Assembly: GCF_030297015.1 (NCBI RefSeq)
Contig: NZ_AP028056.1
Coordinates: 816,939 to 880,938, forward strand
DNA: 64,000 nucleotides
From: Brooklawnia propionicigenes
GTDB lineage: Bacteria > Actinomycetota > Actinomycetes > Propionibacteriales > Propionibacteriaceae
Direction: 5' to 3'
Shown here piece by piece: positions 18,487-26,828 of the stretch. Made by a program: the position numbers and the translations under genes. The notes under the pieces are model-generated. The model ran no database searches. It saw nothing but the letters and a program-made list of their open reading frames with translations, and was not told the origin of the DNA. The number at the start of each line of letters is the position of its first letter. The first letter of the stretch is position 1.

Positions 18487-19551
18487 TCAGGCAATGACGC
18501 CGATGCGCAGTTCGTCCAGGCCCCACCACAGTAGGGGGCGCACGCTGGCACGCATGTCGTTGAGCGCGCTTGCGGATCGCACCGACACCCCGGCCAGCAC
18601 CATCACCGACTCGCCCGCCCGGAAGGCGGTCTCGGTCGCAGCCAGCAGGTTGAATGGGCGTTGCTCGATGTCGGGCAGTTCGCCGTTCGCGTCGTCACCA
18701 TCCGAGCTCAAGGCACGTGCCGAGACCAGGCTGTGCAGCACTTCCCCGCCGTCCGGGCGCAACGCGGCGATGAACAGGGTCACCTCTGCGCTGACCGCTC
18801 CTTCCGAAAGCCCCCACTCGTCCCGCAGCGACAGGTTGACCCGGCTGTAGAAGTTGTGCAGCGCGGCGGCTATCATCAGCCGTCCGTTCGAGGCAGGCGT
18901 GAAGACGGTACCGCAGGCCACCGACAGCCATGCCTGATGCAAAGGCACCAGGCCGAACAGCTCATTGAGTCCCCAGGTCGCATCGGGATCCACCGACAGG
19001 TCGGCGTCCACCACCAGGTGACCGATCTCTCGCCTCGCGAAGGAGCGGTCCTGCACCTGCATGGTGTTGAGCCAGCCTGCCGACAGCGGCCCGCGGCGTT
19101 CGAGACTGAATGGCGAGCGGTACTGGGTCAGTTCGGGATCGGCGGGCAGGACGACGTGCGGGTCCAATGCGGGCAAAGGCAGCTGGGCCTTGGTGAACAG
19201 GGCCGCGAAGTGGCTCCTCTGCGCCTTGCGGAGCTCGGCGTATCCCGCCAGCACCGCCGCGAGCCGGGTCTGCAACTGACGGCGAGCGAGTGCACGCTCG
19301 GCGTCCCAGCTCGTGGCGTCGTGGGCGATTGCGGTGCCCCGCACGGCCCATCTGGCGCGCGTCGCGGCGATCTCTGCCCGCGCCTGCGCGGCCTCGTCGC
19401 TCGACACCAGGGCGCGAGTCCGTTCGAGAAAGGCGTGCTGCGCCGCGCACAGCTCGGTTGGCGCGGGCATGGCAGGGTGGGTTGCGCGCAGTGCTGCCGC
19501 CGGGTCAAAGCCTCGCCCGGTGAACTGCGGATCTGAGGGAGGAAGGATCAC
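18487..19551 (-). CDS. Protein of unknown function, 354 residues
   Basis: I do not recognise a family. GTG at 19551 is chosen because GGAGG stands 9 bases upstream (19561-19565); a TTG at 19596 in the same frame has no such site. Residues 20-120 are predicted to be long, Ala/Arg-rich alpha helices; the C-terminal 150 residues alternate short hydrophobic stretches (VTLFIAAL, VMVLAGVSV) typical of beta strands. No signal peptide or membrane segment is present, so it is probably cytoplasmic. It is the only gene on its strand between a convergent neighbour and the acyl-CoA synthetase start region, and may be downstream of that gene in the same transcript. Confidence 0.7.
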   Translation of the reverse strand: MILPPSDPQFTGRGFDPAAALRATHPAMPAPTELCAAQHAFLERTRALVSSDEAAQARAEIAATRARWAVRGTAIAHDATSWDAERALARRQLQTRLAAVLAGYAELRKAQRSHFAALFTKAQLPLPALDPHVVLPADPELTQYRSPFSLERRGPLSAGWLNTMQVQDRSFARREIGHLVVDADLSVDPDATWGLNELFGLVPLHQAWLSVACGTVFTPASNGRLMIAAALHNFYSRVNLSLRDEWGLSEGAVSAEVTLFIAALRPDGGEVLHSLVSARALSSDGDDANGELPDIEQRPFNLLAATETAFRAGESVMVLAGVSVRSASALNDMRASVRPLLWWGLDELRIGVIA

Positions 19552-19697
19552 TTCGCGGGACCTCCAATGCGGGACACGGGATGCGTCCTTGATCAATTGT
19601 CGCGGGTCCCGGGCGCAATGAACAGGGTGGCCGTGGCTCTCAGGCCGAGGCCAGCGTCGTCAACGATCACCACCGCAGCCGGAGGCAACCCAGACCC

Positions 19698-21419
19698 TTA
19701 GCGGAAGTCGCGGTCGTAGTACTGCCCCTCGTCGCTGCCAGCGGCCACCCGCTCGGCCTCGAGGTTCCGCAACTCGACCCGGCGGGTCTTGCTTGACACT
19801 GTCTTGGGCAGCTGTTCGACGAACTCGATGATCCGGACCAACTGGAAGGCGTTCAGGGTCCGGCGACTGTGCTCGAACACCGCGGCTGCGGTGTGCCGGT
19901 CGGCCTGCCAACCGGCGGCAAGACAGATGTACGCCTTGGGGACGGCGCCGCGCACCTCGTCGGGAGATGGGACGATCGCGCACTCGACGACCGACTCGTG
20001 CAGCATCAGCGCGCTCTCCACCTCGAATGGGCTGATCTTGTAGTCCGAAGCCTTGAACACGTCGTCCGCCCGTCCGACGTAGGTGATGTAACCGTCGGCA
20101 TCGCGAGACCCGATGTCCCCGGTGTGGTGGTATCCGCCACGCCAGGCCTCGGCAGTGAGGTCGTCCGCGTCGTGGTAGCCACCCATCAGACCGAGATGGT
20201 GCACACGGAGGTCGAGACAGATCTCGCCCTCGCCGGCGCCTTCGACCAGGACATCGGTCGCCGGGTCCTTCAGCACCACCGCGTAGCCCGGCATCGGACG
20301 TCCCATCGCGCCGATCCGAACCGGTTGACCGGGCGAGTTCCCCACGCAGCAGGTCATCTCGGTTTGGCCGTAGCCGTCGCGGATCGTGTTGTGCCACGCC
20401 GACCGCACCTTGTTGATCACCTCGGGGTTGAGCGCCTCACCGGCTCCGACCAGTTCGCGCGGCGGGCGGGACAACCGCGACAGGTCGGCCTGGATGAGCA
20501 TCCGCCAAACCGTCGGGGGCGCGCAGAACGACGAGACCTCGTGGGAGTCCATCACCTCCATCAGCGTCTCCGCACTGAAGCGCGCGTAGTTGAAGATGAG
20601 CACGGTGGCCTGCGCCAGGAAAGGGCTGAAGAAGTTGCTCCAGGCATGCTTGCCCCAGCCGGGCGAACTGATGTTCAGATGCACATCCCCGGGACGGACC
20701 CCGAGCCAGAACATCGTCGAGAGATGGCCGACCGGGTAGCTGACCTGAGTATGGCGAACGAGCTTGGGATGGGCGGTGGTCCCCGAGGTGAAGTAGAGCA
20801 GCGAGGGTGAGTCCGCTGGCGTCGGGCCGTCCGGGACGAACGTGTCGGGGGCGTCGTAGCTTTCGGAGTAGCTCCGCCAGCCATCATCGGGCTGCTCCCC
20901 CACGCTGACCCGCGTCGTCCCCCTTCGCACCAGGTGGAACCGTGCCGCCAACGACGCGGGTGCGATGGCGAAGCGGGTGTCCGCGGTCTCAACGCGCCAG
21001 GCCAGATCGATATCCGACACCAGAGTGGAGGTGGGGATCGCGACGGCGCCAACCTTCAACAGCCCCAGGAGGATCTCCCACAGTTCGATGGTGTTGTTGA
21101 GCATCACGATCATTGAGTCGCCGCGGCGAACCCCCAGGGACGTGAGCCAGTTGGCGACCTGGTCGGAGCGCCTCGCCAGCTCCGCATATGACCAACTGGT
21201 GGCGTCCAGGTTGGAGTCCACGATCGTCACGGCTGCCCGGTCGGGGTGTTCGCCCGCGACGACATCGAACCATTCGAGGGCGAAATTGAACTCCTCCAAC
21301 TGTGGCCAGCGGAACTCCCGGACCACTTTGTCGTAGTCGTAGACGTTGTCGAGCAGGAAGTCGCGCGCGCCCCGCACCGCGTCGGTTGCGGGGGTGGCAG
21401 TTCGGAGCGGATGGCTCAT
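19698..21419 (-). CDS. AMP-binding acyl-CoA synthetase (ACSM/medium-chain type)
   Basis: A 573-residue acyl-adenylate-forming enzyme that activates a carboxylic acid with ATP and loads it on CoA. P-loop-like YFTSGTTAHPKLV lies near residue 206, the adenine-binding YGQTEM near 348, the hinge-region YHTGDIGSRDADGY near 430, and the catalytic C-terminal Lys in SSKTRRVEL near 545. Length and the opening residues (FNFALEWFDVVA) match acetyl-/medium-chain acyl-CoA synthetases. ATG at 21419 is used; sequence further upstream in the same frame shows no family similarity. It is divergent from a diaminopentanoate-dehydrogenase-like gene, with a FadR-type operator between them. The actual acid is unknown. 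Confidence 0.85.
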   Translation of the reverse strand: MSHPLRTATPATDAVRGARDFLLDNVYDYDKVVREFRWPQLEEFNFALEWFDVVAGEHPDRAAVTIVDSNLDATSWSYAELARRSDQVANWLTSLGVRRGDSMIVMLNNTIELWEILLGLLKVGAVAIPTSTLVSDIDLAWRVETADTRFAIAPASLAARFHLVRRGTTRVSVGEQPDDGWRSYSESYDAPDTFVPDGPTPADSPSLLYFTSGTTAHPKLVRHTQVSYPVGHLSTMFWLGVRPGDVHLNISSPGWGKHAWSNFFSPFLAQATVLIFNYARFSAETLMEVMDSHEVSSFCAPPTVWRMLIQADLSRLSRPPRELVGAGEALNPEVINKVRSAWHNTIRDGYGQTEMTCCVGNSPGQPVRIGAMGRPMPGYAVVLKDPATDVLVEGAGEGEICLDLRVHHLGLMGGYHDADDLTAEAWRGGYHHTGDIGSRDADGYITYVGRADDVFKASDYKISPFEVESALMLHESVVECAIVPSPDEVRGAVPKAYICLAAGWQADRHTAAAVFEHSRRTLNAFQLVRIIEFVEQLPKTVSSKTRRVELRNLEAERVAAGSDEGQYYDRDFR

Positions 21420-21836
21420 GGAATGAAAGCGTAAAGGCTGCGACCGCTGAGTGGCGCGGTGCCCATCGCGCGACCATCGGGAGTTCTGCCCCAGCCGAGC
21501 GAGCCGGCTATTGGGCGGCGCGCTGCACGTGCGCGGCACGCGCAGCGGGGATCGAACCGCAGTCTGGCCGAGACGCTCGAAGGGCCGCGGCACGCCACCC
21601 ACCGACGCGGCGTCGAGCCAGCCGATGACACCGCTGGCGTCCTCCATACCCAACTGCAATGCGACCCCGGTGCCTGGGATCGGGCCGTCGACCACCGGCC
21701 CGGTGCGATAGCGGCGAACTCCGGTGTAGCAGATGGCGAGGAACAACGCCTAGTCAGACAATCATTGTTACTGTGAAAGTAGTCCTTCCGGGGACTGCCT
21801 GGAAGGTTGCAGGTTGCATCAAGGGAGATGAAGATT
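21420..21836. other. Divergent intergenic region, no gene seen
   Basis: 417 bases between two divergent starts. Long open frames cross it, but none shows recognisable protein similarity. The only structured signal is the operator-like palindrome at 21751-21768. It most likely holds both promoters. Confidence 0.5.
21751..21768. promoter_or_regulatory. FadR/GntR-type operator candidate
   Basis: TAGTCAGACAA (21751-21761) fits the TNGTNNNACNA consensus of FadR-subfamily GntR repressors, and overlaps the perfect 11-bp palindrome ACAATCATTGT (21758-21768). It lies 69 bases before the + strand gene, within the divergent promoter region. No GntR regulator gene is in the window. Confidence 0.45.
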
Positions 21837-22919
21837 GTGACCGATCAGAGGATTCGAGCCATTCAATACGGTTGCGGGAAGATGAGCATCCACACGATGC
21901 AGTTCATGCTGGATCACGGCGTCGACATTGTGGGTGCACTCGACATCAATCCCCACGTCGTCGGCAAGGACATCGGCGAGATCATCGGAGGTGAGGCCCA
22001 TGGTGTGGTCGTCACCGACGCGTCGATGGCCGACGAACTCCTCGCGGCCCTGAAGCCCGACGTCGCCGTCATCACTACGATGAGCACCATCGCGGACATC
22101 TACGAGGCCATGGCGACGTGCGCCCGAAACGGGGTCAACGCGATCTCGACCGCAGAAGAAGCCATCTATCCGCAGAACTCCTCGCCCACGCTCGTCGCTG
22201 AACTCGATGCGCTGGCGAAGGAGAACGGCTGCACGTTGACTGGTTCCGGTTATCCGGACATGTACTGGGGCGTCCTGGTGGACACGCTCGCGGGATCCCT
22301 GGACAAGCTCACGAAGATCACCGGCTCCTCGTCCTACAACGTCGAGGACTACGGAATCGCGTTGGCCAAAGGCCACGGTGCCGGGCTCACGCTGGACGAG
22401 TTCGCCGCCAGCGTCGGTCAGTTCAACGACCTCAGTTCGGAGGAGATCGCCCGAAAGATCACCGGCGGCGAGATCGCTCCGTCGTACATGTGGAATCAGA
22501 ACGGTTGGCTGTGCGAGCGGCTCGGCTTGACCCCGGTATCGCAGGTTCAGAAGCAGGTCCCACTGACCCACGACGAGGATTTGAGATCGTCCACGCTCGG
22601 CATGACGATCAGGGCCGGTGATGCTACCGGCATGTCGGCGGTGGTAACGACGGAGACCGCTGAGGGCATCACGATCGAGACACAGTGCATCGGCAAGGTC
22701 TACGCTCCCGACGAGTTCGACCGCAACGAGTGGACTTTGCACGGAGAACCGGATGTGACCATCACGGTGGACCGGCCTGACACCGTCAAGCTGACCTGCG
22801 CCAACCTGATCAACAGAATCCCAGCGCTGATCGATGCCGAGCCCGGCTACGTATCGACCGACCGGATGCCGAACAACCGGTACCTGGTCAAGCCCATGCA
22901 CGACTATCTGACAAGCTGA
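21837..22919 (+). CDS. Dihydrodipicolinate-reductase-like / 2,4-diaminopentanoate dehydrogenase-like protein
   Basis: A 360-residue oxidoreductase. The N-terminal Rossmann motif (IQYGCGKMS) and the layout DALAKENGCTLTGSGYPDMYWG resemble the dihydrodipicolinate reductase-fold family that includes clostridial 2,4-diaminopentanoate dehydrogenase. GTG at 21837 is preferred: AAGGGAG ends 9 bases before it, whereas the ATG at 21828 directly abuts that site and has no spacing. No other gene of ornithine fermentation is nearby, so the substrate may be a different amino or keto compound. A TTTTT-tailed hairpin follows, so the gene is monocistronic. Confidence 0.7.
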   Translation: MTDQRIRAIQYGCGKMSIHTMQFMLDHGVDIVGALDINPHVVGKDIGEIIGGEAHGVVVTDASMADELLAALKPDVAVITTMSTIADIYEAMATCARNGVNAISTAEEAIYPQNSSPTLVAELDALAKENGCTLTGSGYPDMYWGVLVDTLAGSLDKLTKITGSSSYNVEDYGIALAKGHGAGLTLDEFAASVGQFNDLSSEEIARKITGGEIAPSYMWNQNGWLCERLGLTPVSQVQKQVPLTHDEDLRSSTLGMTIRAGDATGMSAVVTTETAEGITIETQCIGKVYAPDEFDRNEWTLHGEPDVTITVDRPDTVKLTCANLINRIPALIDAEPGYVSTDRMPNNRYLVKPMHDYLTS

Positions 22920-22926
22920 ATCGCAC

Positions 22927-22945
22927 GGGTATAAATACCCTTTTT
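22927..22945 (+). terminator. Intrinsic terminator
   Basis: GGGTA and TACCC form a short stem with loop TAAA, followed directly by TTTTT, 8 bases after the stop of the dehydrogenase-like gene. Confidence 0.75.
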
Positions 22946-23156
22946 CCAGCGCGACCGTCACAGTTCATGCAATCGCGGGCTCTATCAAACCAACAGCCAT
23001 CGCACCGATGACCGAGCCCGATGGTAGAGGCGACCGCGTCGAGTATCCGAGACTTCTCGGCGCGGCTCGCTCTCGTCTACCGCAGGCAGTCCGGCGCCCC
23101 GCTGCCTCGGCAGGTGCTGCCCTCGACCACGAATAGGTCTTGGTGCCCCACTCGTG

Positions 23157-23162
23157 TAAGCT
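23157..23162 (+). promoter_or_regulatory. -10 box of a leaderless leader-ORF transcript
   Basis: TAAGCT lies exactly 7 bases before the ATG at 23170, predicting a transcript that begins at that codon. Confidence 0.6.
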
Positions 23163-23169
23163 ACTGCCC

Positions 23170-23277
23170 ATGTTGACGACTGCGCGCACGCTGGCCGGTG
23201 TGGCCACGCACGCGTCGTCCCTGTTCTCCTCCGGCTGTTGTCGGTGTTGTTGCCGCATGCGCGGCGCCCGCTCCTGA
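23170..23277 (+). CDS. Cysteine-rich leader peptide (35 residues), probable cysteine-responsive attenuator
   Basis: ATG at 23170 opens a 35-residue frame whose C-terminal part contains CCRCCC (five Cys in six residues) shortly before the stop at 23275-23277. There is no ribosome site, but a -10 box 7 bases upstream predicts a leaderless message. In mycobacteria, leaderless poly-cysteine short ORFs are known to act as cysteine-responsive attenuators of downstream operons. Here a series of hairpins and a NIL-domain gene follow within 100 bases. The regulatory role is inference by analogy; the ORF, its Cys run and the promoter arrangement are seen directly. Confidence 0.65.
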   Translation: MLTTARTLAGVATHASSLFSSGCCRCCCRMRGARS

Positions 23278-23345
23278 TCCTTCGTTGATTGAAGGACCCC
23301 GGTCGCGTACCTGGGGCAGGGAGTTGGGCACGGAATCCTCCCAAC
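23278..23345 (+). promoter_or_regulatory. Hairpin series after the Cys leader, attenuator candidate
   Basis: TCCTTC (23278-23283) pairs with GAAGGA (23291-23296) directly after the leader stop codon, and GTTGGG (23323-23328) pairs with CCCAAC (23340-23345) 25 bases before the NIL gene start. CCCC/GGGG between them could form a competing stem. The second hairpin could sequester or expose the region before the ribosome site at 23358. No U-tract is present. Confidence 0.45.
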
Positions 23346-23370
23346 AACCCTTCACCAGGAGAACACAGCC

Positions 23371-23601
23371 ATGACTCTCGATCTACTCTTCGTCGGTGCG
23401 AACAGCGGCCGCGCCACCCTCGACCAGCTCGGCGCCGAACTCGACGTGCGCTACCGACTCATCGCCCAGCGGATCACCACCATGGAGATCTTCCCCGTCA
23501 GCGTGTTGACCGTCGAACTGGACGCCGACGCCCCCGCCCTCGACGCCGCCACTTCATGGTTCGCGCGGCGCGGCATTCACCAGCTCGCTGCAGCGGTCTG
23601 A
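23371..23601 (+). CDS. Stand-alone NIL-domain protein
   Basis: A 76-residue protein (LDLLFVGANSGRATLDQLG ... FPVSVLTVELDAD ... ARRGIHQLA) that matches the small ferredoxin-like NIL domain found at the C-terminus of the methionine importer ATPase MetN, where it senses methionine. Here it stands alone. AGGAGAA (23359-23365) lies 5 bases before ATG at 23371. Its position after a poly-cysteine leader ORF points to a role in sulfur amino-acid sensing or metabolism, which is inference. Confidence 0.7.
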   Translation: MTLDLLFVGANSGRATLDQLGAELDVRYRLIAQRITTMEIFPVSVLTVELDADAPALDAATSWFARRGIHQLAAAV

Positions 23602-23701
23602 ACCTATCGGTCGCCTCGCCGAGAACAGCCGACCTACTCGATCGGTTGGCTCAGTCGTCCGTTTGCCGAATCAGACCTTCCAGCGGTTTGCCGGCCACGG
23701 C

Positions 23702-23707
23702 TAGGGT
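23702..23707 (+). promoter_or_regulatory. -10 box for leaderless importer ATPase gene
   Basis: TAGGGT lies exactly 7 bases before the ATG at 23715 and no ribosome site is present, so the importer operon probably starts with a leaderless message separate from the NIL gene. Confidence 0.6.
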
Positions 23708-23714
23708 GACACCC

Positions 23715-24596
23715 ATGGCAGCCGACACCTCCGCAGCCACCATGTCGTCCACCTCGCGCGCCCCCAGCGTGCGGTTCGAGCATCTCACCAAGATCTACTC
23801 CGGACGATCCGACCACCCCACGGTCGCTGTCCAGGACGTGACCCTCAGCATCACCGCGGGCAGCCTCACCGTGCTCGTCGGCTCGTCCGGCTCGGGCAAG
23901 ACGACGCTGCTGCGCAGCGTCAACCGAATGGTCACCCCAACCAGCGGCCGAGTACTGATCGACGATCACGACGTCTCGGAGCTCGACGCGGTCAAGCTGC
24001 GCCGCACCATCGGATACGTGATGCAGGAATCCGGCCTGCTCCCCCACAAACGCGTCATCGACAACATCGCCATCGTCCCGCGTCTCAACGGCGCCACGAA
24101 GGCGTCCGCTCGCGAACGTGCCCTCGAGCTGATGACCGTGGTTGGTCTCGACCAGCGACTCGCCACCAGGTTCCCCGCCGAGCTGTCCGGCGGTCAGCAG
24201 CAACGTGTCGGGGTGGCGCGTGCACTCGCCGCGAACCCGCGGCTGATGCTGATGGACGAACCATTCGGCGCTGTCGACCCCATCGTGCGCTCCGACCTGC
24301 AGCGCGAATTGCGCCAACTGCAAGACCAGCTCGGCATCACGATCCTGTTCGTCACCCACGACATCGCCGAAGCACTCGCTCTGGGCGACCAGATCGTCGT
24401 CCTCGCTGAGCGGGGACGCATCGCCCAGCAAGGTACCGGAGCCGAACTGATCGCGCAGCCGGCCGACGAATTCGTCGCAGACTTCCTCGGGCTGGGCGCC
24501 GGGCGCGACCTGCATCTGCAAGACAGCGACGGAACCCAGCTCGTGATGGACGCCGACGGGCGTCCCATCGGACGACTGAGCGGACACCGCCGATGA
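23715..24596 (+). CDS. ABC importer ATPase, OpuCA (quaternary amine/osmoprotectant) type
   Basis: A 293-residue ATPase: Walker A GSSGSGKTT, Q-loop MQESGLLPHKRV, signature LSGGQQQRV, Walker B LMLMDEPFGAVDP, H-loop VTHD. The Q-loop sequence and the DEPFGAVDPIVR stretch are typical of the OpuCA/ProV branch that energises glycine betaine, carnitine and choline uptake. It lacks the tandem CBS domains often found at the OpuCA C-terminus, having only a short tail. Its stop overlaps the first permease start by 4 bases. Two permeases and, after two nucleoside-salvage genes, a binding protein complete the system. Confidence 0.85.
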   Translation: MAADTSAATMSSTSRAPSVRFEHLTKIYSGRSDHPTVAVQDVTLSITAGSLTVLVGSSGSGKTTLLRSVNRMVTPTSGRVLIDDHDVSELDAVKLRRTIGYVMQESGLLPHKRVIDNIAIVPRLNGATKASARERALELMTVVGLDQRLATRFPAELSGGQQQRVGVARALAANPRLMLMDEPFGAVDPIVRSDLQRELRQLQDQLGITILFVTHDIAEALALGDQIVVLAERGRIAQQGTGAELIAQPADEFVADFLGLGAGRDLHLQDSDGTQLVMDADGRPIGRLSGHRR

Positions 24597-25231
24597 CCTG
24601 GCTTGTCAACAACTGGTCGACCGTCCTGCAGGCGCTATGGTCGCACCTGGCGCTCGCTATTCCGGCCATAGCGCTGAGTTTCGTGCTTTCGCTTCCGGTG
24701 GGATGGTTGGCTTACCGCTACCGGTGGTCGCGTTTCGTGCTCGTCACCGGCAGCTCGCTGATCTACGCGATCCCTTCGCTCCCATTGTTGATCGTGTTGC
24801 CTGCTCTGATTGGCACGACCGTCCGCTCACCGGTCAACGTCGTCGTCGCACTCACCGGCTATGGCATGGCACTGATGGTGCGTTCGACCGCCGACGCGCT
24901 GGACAGCGTCAACAGGGACACCGTCATCTCCGCGACGGCCCTCGGCTATTCCGGAATCCGACGACTCATCGCCGTGGAACTGCCCTTGGCCGGTCCTGGG
25001 CTGCTAGCCGGGTTGCGGGTCGTCTCAGTCAGCACCATGGCGCTGGTCACGGTCAGCGCGGTGCTGGGCATCCCGAGCCTGGGCACCCTGTTCACCGACG
25101 GCTTCCAGCGCGGAATCGTGGCCGAGATCGTTACCGGGATTGTCAGCACGGCCGCGCTCGCAGTGCTGGTGGACCGCGCCCTGGTGGCGATCGGCTGGCT
25201 ACTGCTGCCATGGACGCGGGCACGAACGTGA
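24593..25231 (+). CDS. ABC importer permease, OpuCB type (first of two)
   Basis: A 212-residue inner-membrane permease with five or six hydrophobic segments and the coupling-loop region ATALGYSGIRRLIAVELPLAGPGLLAGLR, the EAA-type motif of binding-protein-dependent permeases. ATG at 24593 overlaps the ATPase stop. It pairs with the next gene to form the membrane channel of the importer. Confidence 0.82.
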   Translation: MTWLVNNWSTVLQALWSHLALAIPAIALSFVLSLPVGWLAYRYRWSRFVLVTGSSLIYAIPSLPLLIVLPALIGTTVRSPVNVVVALTGYGMALMVRSTADALDSVNRDTVISATALGYSGIRRLIAVELPLAGPGLLAGLRVVSVSTMALVTVSAVLGIPSLGTLFTDGFQRGIVAEIVTGIVSTAALAVLVDRALVAIGWLLLPWTRART

Positions 25232-25902
25232 ACTACCTCGCTCAGGCATTCGCATGGATCGCCGATCCGGCCCACCAGGGCGGACCTGGCGGTATCTGGG
25301 CGCGATTGGGTGAGCATCTGCTGTACACCCTGATCGCCACAACAGCTGCCGCCGCCATCGCGATTCCGCTGGGCTATTGGATCGGCCACACCGGACGCGG
25401 CCGTGGGCTGATCGTGGGCGCCACCGGGGTGGCGCGGGCGCTGCCCACGTTGGGCGTCCTCACCTTGATCGCATTACTCGCCGGGGTCGGCGTCGGGGCC
25501 CCGCTGGCTGCGCTCGCCGTGCTCGCGTTGCCCTCGATCCTGGCCGGAGCGTATGCGGGTCTGGACGCGATCCCCGCCTCGACGATCGACGCCGCCCGCG
25601 CATTGGGCATGAGCGAATGGCAGGTGCTCACCCGTGTGGAGATACCGCTGGGCCTGCCGCAGCTGATCGGCGGGCTGCGGTCGGCGACCCTGCAGGTGGT
25701 GGCCACCGCCACCCTGGTCGCCTATGTCGGCGGCGGTGGGCTGGGGCGCTATCTGTTCCTGGGGTTGAAGACCCAGGACTATCCGCAGATGCTGGCAGCG
25801 TCCCTGCTCGCAGTTGGGCTTGCCATCACGGGTGAGGTCTGCTTCGGTGTGCTGTCATGGCTCATCGGCCGGCGGCGGCCGTTAGCCTTGTCGAATGAGT
25901 GA
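25228..25902 (+). CDS. ABC importer permease, OpuCD type (second of two)
   Basis: A 224-residue permease with six hydrophobic segments; the EAA-type loop reads DAARALGMSEWQVLTRVEIPLGLP. GTG at 25228 overlaps the first permease stop (GTGA) and is preferred over ATG at 25210. The stretch LARGYLA-like region of the family appears here as GVARALPTLGVLTLIALL. It overlaps the ribokinase start by 8 bases, so importer and ribokinase are translationally coupled. Confidence 0.82.
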   Translation: MNYLAQAFAWIADPAHQGGPGGIWARLGEHLLYTLIATTAAAAIAIPLGYWIGHTGRGRGLIVGATGVARALPTLGVLTLIALLAGVGVGAPLAALAVLALPSILAGAYAGLDAIPASTIDAARALGMSEWQVLTRVEIPLGLPQLIGGLRSATLQVVATATLVAYVGGGGLGRYLFLGLKTQDYPQMLAASLLAVGLAITGEVCFGVLSWLIGRRRPLALSNE

Positions 25903-26824
25903 GCATCGGGTTTATGTCGTGGGCAGCATCAACCAGGACCTGCTGATCAGCACTTCGAGCTATCCGAAACTCGGCGAGACGGTGCATGGCCACACGGTGG
26001 CATACGACGCGGGAGGCAAAGGCGCCAACCAAGCGGTGGCCGCGGCACGACTCGGAGCGACCACCCGCTTCGTGGGCTGCGTCGGCTCGGACGACTCCGG
26101 CATCGCCATGACCGAGAACCTGCGCGCCAACGATGTCGATATCGCCCATGTCACCACCGTGGACGACGTGGCCACCGGGCTGGCGGTAGTGACCCGCACG
26201 GATTCGGGTCAGAACGCGATCATCGTGATCGCCGGAGCCAACGCCGAGCTGAACCCGGACCGTGTCGCCGCCGGGCTCACTGCCCTGACCGCCGGGGACA
26301 TCCTCGTGGTGCAACTCGAGATACCGATACCGGCGGTCGAGACCGCGCTGCGGATCGCCCGCCAGCGGGGCGCGACCGCGATCCTCAACGCCGCCCCAGC
26401 AGGGGCGGTGGCAGATCTGTTGCCCGACGTGGACATCCTGGTGGTCAACGAATTCGAAGCGGCCACGGTGGCCGGGCTCGACCGCGTCGACGAGCTCGAC
26501 TTCGCGGCAGTGGCGGGGCTGCTCGCCGAACGGCATTCGCGGGCGGTGATCGTCACCGTCGGCAGCGACGGCGCCTGGCTGGCCGCCGGCGGTCAGCTCA
26601 CCAAGATCGATGCCTTGCCCGTGACCCCTGTCGACTCGACCGGGGCCGGCGATGCCTTCGTCGGGGCCTTGGCAGCTCTGCTCGCGCAGGGCCATCCGCT
26701 GGAGCAGTCGACTCGCTGGGCTGCCGCCGCGGGAGCACACGCCTGTCTGAAGGTCGGCGCTCAGGTGGGCGCCCCAACCCTCGACGATCTGACCGCGATC
26801 TTCGGTCTCGATTTCGGTCGGTGA
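25895..26824 (+). CDS. rbsK: Ribokinase (PfkB family)
   Basis: A 309-residue sugar kinase that phosphorylates ribose, or a close relative, at the expense of ATP. The N-terminal PfkB signature GGKGANQAVAAARLG is at residues 43-57 and the C-terminal ATP/catalytic signature DSTGAGDAFVGAL is near residue 248; both match ribokinases well. ATG at 25895 overlaps the permease stop. It lies 4 bases before the nucleoside hydrolase, which would supply free ribose. Its embedding in an importer operon suggests that the imported substrate is ribosylated. Confidence 0.87.
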   Translation: MSEHRVYVVGSINQDLLISTSSYPKLGETVHGHTVAYDAGGKGANQAVAAARLGATTRFVGCVGSDDSGIAMTENLRANDVDIAHVTTVDDVATGLAVVTRTDSGQNAIIVIAGANAELNPDRVAAGLTALTAGDILVVQLEIPIPAVETALRIARQRGATAILNAAPAGAVADLLPDVDILVVNEFEAATVAGLDRVDELDFAAVAGLLAERHSRAVIVTVGSDGAWLAAGGQLTKIDALPVTPVDSTGAGDAFVGALAALLAQGHPLEQSTRWAAAAGAHACLKVGAQVGAPTLDDLTAIFGLDFGR

Positions 26825-26828
26825 CAGC

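Noticed and set aside
21420-21746. Upstream extension of the acyl-CoA synthetase frame
   Set aside because: The added 109 residues have no similarity to the family, and the family N-terminus fits ATG at 21419.
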